The notes under the pieces were generated by a model. The model did not search any database, was not told where the DNA came from, and saw only the letters and a list, made by a program, of their open reading frames with translations. Shown here one piece after another: positions 5,649 to 12,714 of a stretch of DNA of 12,714 nt. Position numbers and translations under genes: made by a program. Origin of the DNA: Hyphomicrobiales bacterium (GTDB lineage Bacteria; Pseudomonadota; Alphaproteobacteria; Rhizobiales; Aestuariivirgaceae); assembly GCA_027031305.1 (NCBI GenBank), contig JALVRJ010000270.1:1-12714 (forward strand). Reading direction: 5' to 3'. Positions within the stretch are counted from its first letter, which is position 1. Each line of letters starts with the position of its first letter.

Positions 5649-7103
5649 ATGACCGCGAACACTTCCATTCTGAGCAAGGCCCTGCGCGCCGGTTTCGTCT
5701 CCCTGGGCCTGATCGCCGGCGCGGCGATGCTCGCCGAAACGACGGGGGGCAACCCGCTGGTGGCCACGGCACGGGCCGAAACCCAACGGCTGGTCAAGAT
5801 CGGCCTGCACAAGTCGGCCGTGGTGCGCCTGCCGGCGGGGGTGAAGGACGTGCTGGTGGGCAACCCGGAAGTTGCCGACGTCGTGCTGCGGTCGAAGCGC
5901 ACACTGTACATCTTCGCCCGCAAGCTGGGCCAGACGAACGTTTTCCTGCTCGACAGGAACGGCAATCCGCTGAGCAGGATCGACCTGCTGGTGGCGATCA
6001 ATCTCAAGCCACTGCAGAAGCTGATAGGGGAAGTGCTGCCCAACGCCAACATCCGTGTGAAGACGATGGAGAACCAGATTCTCCTCTCGGGCACGGTGAA
6101 GACCCCGGCGCAAGCGAACAAGGCGCTGCAACTGGCACAGAATTTCGCCTCGTCCATCGGCCAGGAAATGCTGGCCACCAAGGGCAACGATCAGAAGATC
6201 CTGAAGGTGGTCAACGCCATTCGCATCACCGGCAAGGATCAGGTGATGATCAAGGTGCGGCTGGCCGAGATACAGCGCACCGTCATAAAGCAGTTGCGCG
6301 CCAACATCAGCCAGTTCAACTTCAGCAAGGGGAACCTGACCGGCGTCATCGGCATGGTCTTTCCCTTCTCGCTGGGCAACGAGATCAGCAACGCCTACGC
6401 GGGCTTTTCCCTGAACGGCAATCCGTCCGTGGATGGCTTCCTGCAAATGCTGGAGCGCGATGGGCTGATGCGCCTGCTGGCCGAGCCGACGCTGACCGCC
6501 ATTTCCGGCGAGGCGGCCAACTTCATCGCCGGTGGCGAGGTGCCGGTGCTGACCGGTATCGACATGTTTGGGCGCTACACCTACAAGTTCAAGGAGTTCG
6601 GTGTCATCCTGGGCTTTTCGCCGCTGGTGCTTTCGGAGGGACGCATCTCGCTGAAGGTGAACGTGGAAGTGAGCGAACTGAGCAGCCGCTATTCACTGCC
6701 CATCGATGACAAGGTGAGCGTGCCGGGCTTCGAGAAGCGCAAGGCGGAAACCACCGTCGAGCTGCCTTCCGGTGGCACGCTGGCGCTGGCCGGCATGATC
6801 CGCGAGCAGACCAAGCACAACATCGACGGCGTGCCGGGGCTGAAGAACCTGCCCATCCTGGGCGCCCTGTTCCGCTCGCGCGATTTCCAGTCGGAGCAGA
6901 CGGAACTGGTGGTTCTGGCCACGCCCTACATCGTCAAGCCACGCAACGAAAAGCATTTCCGCACGCCCATCGACCGCCTGAACACGGCCTCCGACATCCA
7001 GTCCTTCTTCCTGGGCCGACTGCACCGGCTTTACGGTGGAGACGTCGGCGCGAAGGGAGGAAAGCGGGTCTACCACGGCGATGTCGGGTTCATCCTGGAC
7101 TGA
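5649..7103 (+). CDS. cpaC: Tad pilus outer-membrane secretin CpaC/RcpA
   Basis: Encodes 484 aa. The N terminus looks like a Sec signal peptide with probable cleavage after ARA (residue 43). An N-terminal pilus/secretin domain follows (LVKIGLHKSAVVRLP, 48-62; LVGNPEVADVV, 69-79), then a BON-like segment (IRVKTMENQILLSGTV, 135-150) and the secretin domain (about 265-430) with LLAEPTLTAISGEAANF, GGEVPV, ETTVELPSGGTLALAGM and the terminal TELVVLATPYIVKP. The family forms the multimeric outer-membrane channel through which the Flp pilus passes. GGAGA at 5636-5640 lies eight bases before the ATG. It is 20 bp from cpaB and 37 bp from cpaD. The signal region is unusually long (43 residues), which is common for this family. 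Confidence 0.95.
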   Translation: MTANTSILSKALRAGFVSLGLIAGAAMLAETTGGNPLVATARAETQRLVKIGLHKSAVVRLPAGVKDVLVGNPEVADVVLRSKRTLYIFARKLGQTNVFLLDRNGNPLSRIDLLVAINLKPLQKLIGEVLPNANIRVKTMENQILLSGTVKTPAQANKALQLAQNFASSIGQEMLATKGNDQKILKVVNAIRITGKDQVMIKVRLAEIQRTVIKQLRANISQFNFSKGNLTGVIGMVFPFSLGNEISNAYAGFSLNGNPSVDGFLQMLERDGLMRLLAEPTLTAISGEAANFIAGGEVPVLTGIDMFGRYTYKFKEFGVILGFSPLVLSEGRISLKVNVEVSELSSRYSLPIDDKVSVPGFEKRKAETTVELPSGGTLALAGMIREQTKHNIDGVPGLKNLPILGALFRSRDFQSEQTELVVLATPYIVKPRNEKHFRTPIDRLNTASDIQSFFLGRLHRLYGGDVGAKGGKRVYHGDVGFILD

Positions 7104-7140
7104 CCGCGGCCGAAGCAGCATTCGAGCAGGAGAAACGGTG

Positions 7141-7821
7141 ATGAAACGGATTTTCGGGATCGGATCGGCCTTCGTGGTGGCCTTGCTGCTGGCCGGATGC
7201 TCCGACCAGTTCTACGACGAGCGCATACAGGGATATCAGCCCGAGCTGCCACATCAGGTCTATCCCATCGAAGTGGTCAAGGGAATGGTGCGGATGCGCC
7301 TTTCCGCTCGCGGTGGCGCGCTGTCGATGCGCGAGCGGGCGGCGGTGCGGCGGCTGGCCTATGACGCAGCCTCGCTGACCTCGCCGGTGGTCGTCACGCG
7401 GCCGGCGGGGTCGGTGAGCGCGGAAGTGCGGGCGGCGGAAATCACCACGCTGCTGACGCGCGACGGGGTGGCGGCGGAGCGCATCGTGCACCGGGCCAGC
7501 GGCAAGGCCTCGGACATCAGCATCTCCTATGCCCGCAAGATCGCCGTCACCAAGGAATGCGGCGACTGGTCGCAGCCGCTCACCCACAGCAACCAGAACC
7601 GGCTGTATCCGAACTTCGGCTGCGTGCAGCAACACAACATTGCCGCGCAGGTGGACAACCCGGAGGATTTCGAACGCCCGCGGACGCTGGACGCACCGGA
7701 CGCCGACGCGCGCAACGTCTCGATGAAGAAATATCGCGAGGCGAAGGATTACACCTCCGAGTGGCCCGGCGGCGTGAGGGTGAAGATCAACGAGGGCATC
7801 AGGGCCCAGGTCAACAAGTAA
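7141..7821 (+). CDS. cpaD: Tad pilus assembly lipoprotein CpaD
   Basis: Encodes 226 aa. A short lipoprotein signal peptide ends in the lipobox LLAGC, making Cys20 the lipidated residue. The central part (81-130) has the CpaD pattern SPVVVTRPAG and ISISYARKIA, and the C-terminal half has the signature PNFGCVQQHNIAAQVDNPED (157-176). Two further cysteines, 140 and 161, could form a periplasmic disulfide. In Caulobacter the homologue is a lipoprotein helping the secretin reach or stay in the outer membrane. The ATG at 7141 is preferred because AGGAGA (7128-7133) precedes it by seven bases and the lipoprotein signal then begins at residue 1; the frame is open 35 codons further upstream but overlaps cpaC. 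cpaE follows after 25 bp. Confidence 0.93.
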   Translation: MKRIFGIGSAFVVALLLAGCSDQFYDERIQGYQPELPHQVYPIEVVKGMVRMRLSARGGALSMRERAAVRRLAYDAASLTSPVVVTRPAGSVSAEVRAAEITTLLTRDGVAAERIVHRASGKASDISISYARKIAVTKECGDWSQPLTHSNQNRLYPNFGCVQQHNIAAQVDNPEDFERPRTLDAPDADARNVSMKKYREAKDYTSEWPGGVRVKINEGIRAQVNK

Positions 7822-7846
7822 GGAATGTCAGTTGGGAGAGAGGATC

Positions 7847-9130
7847 ATGCAGGCAGCCGGCAACATGAAGAGCGCCGCCGAGCCGCAGGTGCAGGGCCTG
7901 CCGCCCCTGCCGGCCATCAACGTGCACTTCTTCGCCGAAACCCCGCAGGGGGCGGAGCTGTTCCGGCGCACGGCGATGGACCGGCTGATGCGCCGGCCGC
8001 ACGTGGAGGTGTTCGAGGGCGGCATTCCCGCCGCCGTCGCGGCCTACGAACAGGAAACCTCGCCGGAGTTGCTGGTGCTGGAAAGCACGGCCGATCGCGA
8101 GGCGCTGTTCGCGCAGCTGGCGGCGTTGGCGGAGGTGGTGGTGCCCACCACCCAGGTGGTGGTGGTGGGCCACATCAACGACCTCTACCTGTATCGCGAC
8201 CTGCTGAACGAGGGCGTGCGCGACTATCTGGCCATGCCGCTGGACGTGCACGCCCTGCTGACCTCGCTGTCGGGCATCTTCATCGCCGAGGCGGAAAACC
8301 CGGTCGGGCGCATCGTCTCGTTCATCGGTGCGAAAGGCGGCGCGGGGTCATCGGCCATCGCGCATAACGTCAGCTGGCTGTTGTCGCGGAAATACAAGAT
8401 CAAGACGGCGCTGGCCGACCTCGACCTGGCCTATGGCACGGCCGGACTGGACTTCGAGGCCTCGCCGGCGCAGGGCATTCTCGACGCGCTTGCCGGGATC
8501 GACCGGCTGGACGCCAACATGATCGACAAGCTGCTGCACAAGTGCTCCGAGCACCTGATGCTGCTGGCCTCCCCGTGCTCGCTGGAGGAAATTCCACCCA
8601 TCGAGGAGCAGCAGCTGGCGGGCATCCTGGACGTCATGCGCGAGGTGGTGGCGCTGACCGTGCTCGACCTGCCCAGCACCTGGAGCAACTGGATGCGCGC
8701 GGCCATCATTCAGTCGGAGCTGGTGGTGGTGACCTCCACCCCGGAGCTGGCGGCGCTGCGCAACACCAAGGCCTTGCTGGACAACATACGCAACCTGCGG
8801 CCGAACGAGGAACCGCCGCTGCTGGTGCTCAACCAGGTTGATCCGGACCTGCCGCAGGTGCCGGCCGAGCAGTTCGCCGCCACGGTTGGGGTGAAGGACT
8901 GGCTGGAGATTCCATACGAGCCCGACCTGTTTGGCGAGGCGGCGCTGGAGGGCGTGCTGCCCCTGGAGAAGGACCCGGAGGGCAAGCTGGCCGAGGCCTG
9001 CGAGATCATCGCCGCGCGCATCGCCGGGGTCGAGCCGCCGAAAAAGGAAGGCCGGAAATCCCTGGCGCTGGATCTGCTCAAGCCGTTGCTGGAGAGATTC
9101 CAGCCCGGCAAGGGAAAATCCAGCAAGTAA
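7847..9130 (+). CDS. cpaE: Pilus assembly protein CpaE/TadZ, MinD/ParA-like ATPase family
   Basis: Encodes 427 aa. The N-terminal third (about 25-145) resembles a degenerate response-regulator receiver domain, with VVVVGHINDLYLYRDLLNEG and DYLAMPLD at its end. A MinD/ParA-like domain follows: the deviant P-loop GAKGGAGSSAIAHN (161-174) keeps signature Lys163 but has Ser-Ser in place of the usual Lys-Thr; TALADLDLAYG (187-197) and TVLDLPS (271-277, Walker B-like) complete it. This P-loop form is typical for CpaE/TadZ, which place the Tad machine at the cell pole. The ATG at 7847 is chosen over an in-frame TTG at 7832 because GGAGAG (7835-7840) lies six bases before it. It sits between cpaD and cpaF with gaps of 25 and 33 bp. 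Confidence 0.94.
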   Translation: MQAAGNMKSAAEPQVQGLPPLPAINVHFFAETPQGAELFRRTAMDRLMRRPHVEVFEGGIPAAVAAYEQETSPELLVLESTADREALFAQLAALAEVVVPTTQVVVVGHINDLYLYRDLLNEGVRDYLAMPLDVHALLTSLSGIFIAEAENPVGRIVSFIGAKGGAGSSAIAHNVSWLLSRKYKIKTALADLDLAYGTAGLDFEASPAQGILDALAGIDRLDANMIDKLLHKCSEHLMLLASPCSLEEIPPIEEQQLAGILDVMREVVALTVLDLPSTWSNWMRAAIIQSELVVVTSTPELAALRNTKALLDNIRNLRPNEEPPLLVLNQVDPDLPQVPAEQFAATVGVKDWLEIPYEPDLFGEAALEGVLPLEKDPEGKLAEACEIIAARIAGVEPPKKEGRKSLALDLLKPLLERFQPGKGKSSK

Positions 9131-9163
9131 CGGGACAACAACAAGCGGGAAAGAACAACGGCC

Positions 9164-10609
<1,446 letters not shown>

Positions 10610-10670
10610 TCCGGCACGGACTGCCGCCGACGCCGGATGGGTCAAAGCACGGGACGACGAGGCACACCAA

Positions 10671-11675
10671 ATGGAATGGCTGATATTGCTGATCATCGCG
10701 CTCGCCGTGGGGGGGGTCGTCTGGGCCGTCATGGAAAGCCTGAACGAGCGTTCCTCCGCCCGGCGACTGGAAATGATCGCGTCGGGCAGTGAACCGCGGA
10801 AGGAAGAAAAGGGGCTGATCCAGCGCCTGCTGCATTCGACCAAGGACGACCGCCGCCGCAAGCTGGAGGAAAGCCTGCGCACGCTGGACGAGAAGAGCTC
10901 GCAGAAAAAGCGCGTGACCCTTCGTCAGCGGCTGCAACGCGCCGGGCTGCACCTGTCGACGACGCAATTCCTGCTTTTCGCCGCGTCACTGGGCGTGGGG
11001 CTGGGCCTCGTGGGCCTGTTGATCGGGGCGATGATCTTCGATTTCCAGAGCGGGCTGATCATCGGCCTTGCGATGCTGGGCGTCGGCGGCGTCGGCCTGC
11101 CCCTGTGGATGCTGCGTTTTCTCAGCCAGCGGCGCATGAACAAGTTTCTGCACCACTTGCCCGACGCCATCGAGCTGATGGTGCGCGGGCTGCGTTCCGG
11201 CCTGCCGGTCACCGACGCGATGAAGACCATCGCCGAGGAAGTGCCCGACCCCGTGGGGCCGGAATTCATGGAGGTGGTGGAAGGACAGAAAATCGGCATC
11301 CCCATCGACAAGGGGCTGGAGCGCATGTACGAGCGCGTGCCACTGCCGGAGGTGAACTTCCTCTACATCGTGTTGTCCATTCAGAAGGAGACCGGCGGCA
11401 ACCTGTCCGAGGCGCTGTCCAATCTTTCGACCGTGCTGCGTTCGCGCAAGGCCATGAAGCTGAAGGTAAAGGCCATTTCGCAGGAAGCGAAGGTTTCGGC
11501 CTTCATCATCGGCGCCATTCCCGTCGTGCTCATTGGCGCGCTGGCCTTTCTCAACCCGGGCTATCTCACACCCATGTACACCACCTCCTCGGGCAAGATG
11601 GCCAGCATGGCCGCCGCCTTCTGGATGGCCATGGGCGTGCTGATCATGCGCAAGATCATCAACTTCAAGTTCTAG
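10671..11675 (+). CDS. tadB: Tad pilus inner-membrane platform protein TadB
   Basis: Encodes 334 aa. There is an N-terminal membrane segment (2-20), a charged cytoplasmic stretch (21-95), two closely spaced membrane segments (about 99-123 and 127-148), a GspF/type II secretion F domain (about 157-290) with LPDAIELMVRGLRSGLPV (163-180) and ETGGNLSEAL (240-249), and C-terminal membrane segments (about 276-295 and 309-326). Family members sit in the inner membrane and couple the CpaF ATPase to pilin assembly, pairing with TadC. The start gives the expected N-terminal membrane segment; GACGAGG upstream is a modest ribosome site. The gene name cpaG is used in Caulobacter. tadC follows after 84 bp. 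Confidence 0.94.
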   Translation: MEWLILLIIALAVGGVVWAVMESLNERSSARRLEMIASGSEPRKEEKGLIQRLLHSTKDDRRRKLEESLRTLDEKSSQKKRVTLRQRLQRAGLHLSTTQFLLFAASLGVGLGLVGLLIGAMIFDFQSGLIIGLAMLGVGGVGLPLWMLRFLSQRRMNKFLHHLPDAIELMVRGLRSGLPVTDAMKTIAEEVPDPVGPEFMEVVEGQKIGIPIDKGLERMYERVPLPEVNFLYIVLSIQKETGGNLSEALSNLSTVLRSRKAMKLKVKAISQEAKVSAFIIGAIPVVLIGALAFLNPGYLTPMYTTSSGKMASMAAAFWMAMGVLIMRKIINFKF

Positions 11676-11759
11676 CCGACGGATCATGGGCTGCTTGGTG
11701 GAAGGATCCGCCACGAACAGCCGCGCAAGGGCGAAGCATTCGGAACGGAAAAGGCAACC

Positions 11760-12714
11760 ATGGACATTCTCTCTCTCATAGGCCACGTCTTTCAGCCGCA
11801 GACGTTCATCGCGTTGCTGATCGCGGGGTTGGCGTTCCTGTCGGTCATGACGTTGCTGTCAACCTTTCTGGAGCGCCAGGAGCGTCTGAAGCGCGTCGAC
11901 TACGTGGTCAACGAGCGTGAGCGCCTGCGCGCGCAACACCTGGAGAACCTGAAGAAGGAAAGGGAAACCTCGCGGCTGCGGCAAAAGCCCAAGGGCATCG
12001 TGCCGCAGCTGGTGGATGCGCTCAACCTGCGCCAGGCGTTCGACGCGGAAAACACGCGCAAAAAATTGCGCCAGGCGGGCTATCGGCTGGAAAAGCACCT
12101 GGTGATGTTCCTCGCCGCGCGGCTGATCGCGCCGTTCGCGCTGGCCCTGGCGGCCTATCTCTACGCACCCATGCTTCTGGGGGAGGACGCGCCGGCCAAC
12201 AAGGTGCTGGCGGTGGCGCTGGGGGGCTTCCTGGCGGGCAACTTCCTGCCCGGCATCTGGCTGACCAACACCATCAAGAAGCGCCAGGAATCCATCCAGC
12301 AGGCGTGGTCGGACGCGCTGGACCTGCTGCTTATCTGTGTCGAGTCGGGCCAGTCCATCGAGCAGGCCATCAACCGCGTGTCGCTGGAAATCTCTGCGCA
12401 ATCGCGGCCTCTGGCGGAAGAGTTGCAACTGACCATGGCCGAGCTTTCCTATCTCAACGACCGGCGCCGGGCGCTGGAGAATCTGGCCCAGCGCACCAAT
12501 CTGCCGACGGTGAAATCGGTGGTGACGGCGATGGTGCAATCGGAGCGCTACGGCACGCCCCTGGCCCAGGCCCTGCGGGCGCTGGCCAAGGAGAATCGCG
12601 AGGAGCGGATGCAGCTGATCGAGAAAAAGGCCGCCGCCCTGCCGCCCAAGCTCACCGTGCCGCTGGTGCTGTTCTTCCTGCCGGTGATTTTCGTCGTGCT
12701 GCTGGGGCCGGCGG
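11760..12714 (+). CDS. tadC: Tad pilus inner-membrane platform protein TadC (3' end cut by the window)
   Basis: 318 codons are present from ATG 11760 with no stop before the window ends. An N-terminal membrane segment (about 15-35) and a charged linker lead to two membrane segments (about 114-137 and 147-167) and the GspF-type domain: WSDALDLLLICVESGQSIEQA (183-203, family-typical), RRRALENLAQRTNLP (235-249) and SERYGTPLAQALRALA (261-276). The C-terminal LPPKLTVPLVLFFLP and VVLLGPA (294-318) closely match the usual TadC ending, so only a few residues are probably missing. It works with TadB as the inner-membrane assembly platform. GGAAAAGG lies six bases before the ATG. The name cpaH is used in Caulobacter. 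Further tad genes (such as tadD) may follow outside the window. Confidence 0.94.
   Translation, partial: MDILSLIGHVFQPQTFIALLIAGLAFLSVMTLLSTFLERQERLKRVDYVVNERERLRAQHLENLKKERETSRLRQKPKGIVPQLVDALNLRQAFDAENTRKKLRQAGYRLEKHLVMFLAARLIAPFALALAAYLYAPMLLGEDAPANKVLAVALGGFLAGNFLPGIWLTNTIKKRQESIQQAWSDALDLLLICVESGQSIEQAINRVSLEISAQSRPLAEELQLTMAELSYLNDRRRALENLAQRTNLPTVKSVVTAMVQSERYGTPLAQALRALAKENREERMQLIEKKAAALPPKLTVPLVLFFLPVIFVVLLGPA

Noticed and set aside
8326..8370. A possibly inactive P-loop in CpaE (GAKGGAGSS, lacking the second Lys and Thr)
   Set aside because: This variant is normal for CpaE/TadZ proteins and the signature Lys163 is kept, so it is not evidence of decay or novelty.
11679..11714. CGGATC / GATCCG inverted repeat between tadB and tadC
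   Set aside because: Only 6 bp with a long spacer and no T run; too weak to call a terminator or processing site within a tight operon.

Overview
The window is a GC-rich stretch that reads as the chromosome of an alphaproteobacterium. The evidence is a Caulobacter-type cpaBCDEF-tadBC order, an alphaproteobacterial FabI (motif HAIAFSDK), an ATP-grasp GshB, and a TTAACCAT / TTAA-N7-TTGA element resembling a CtrA box upstream of the pilus genes. The genus cannot be fixed from the sequence. I see no tRNA, rRNA, CRISPR array, insertion sequence or phage gene.

Left part (1-2574, minus strand): three co-directional genes, pdxH (pyridoxamine 5'-phosphate oxidase), an SDR oxidoreductase and gshB (glutathione synthetase). 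The SDR-gshB gap is only 21 bp, so at least these two are probably co-transcribed. A 211-bp divergent region (2575-2785) separates pdxH from fabI on the plus strand. The fabI leader carries a small hairpin and a very strong Shine-Dalgarno that serves a 17-codon ORF overlapping the fabI start in another frame.

Middle part (2786-4700, plus strand): fabI (enoyl-ACP reductase, last step of the fatty acid elongation cycle), a probable intrinsic terminator, then a metallophosphoesterase of the CpdA/Rv0805 type with a full set of metal ligands but GNRD in place of the usual GNHD. A long hairpin followed by T runs ends this gene and insulates it from the next operon.

Right part (4700-12714, plus strand): a tight tad/cpa operon with gaps of 20-84 bp: cpaB (periplasmic SAF protein), cpaC (outer-membrane secretin), cpaD (lipoprotein), cpaE/tadZ (MinD/ParA-like polar localiser), cpaF/tadA (secretion ATPase), tadB and tadC (inner-membrane platform). 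TadC runs off the right edge almost complete. Together they form the envelope-spanning machine that assembles Flp/type IVc pili for surface attachment. The pilin (flp/pilA) and prepilin peptidase (cpaA/tadV), which lie just upstream of cpaB in Caulobacter, are absent here and must be elsewhere.

Overall the window is well-explained core biology. The points worth a second look are regulatory: the CtrA-like box, the cpaB leader with competing inverted repeats, and the fabI leader ORF. I found no convincing undescribed system.
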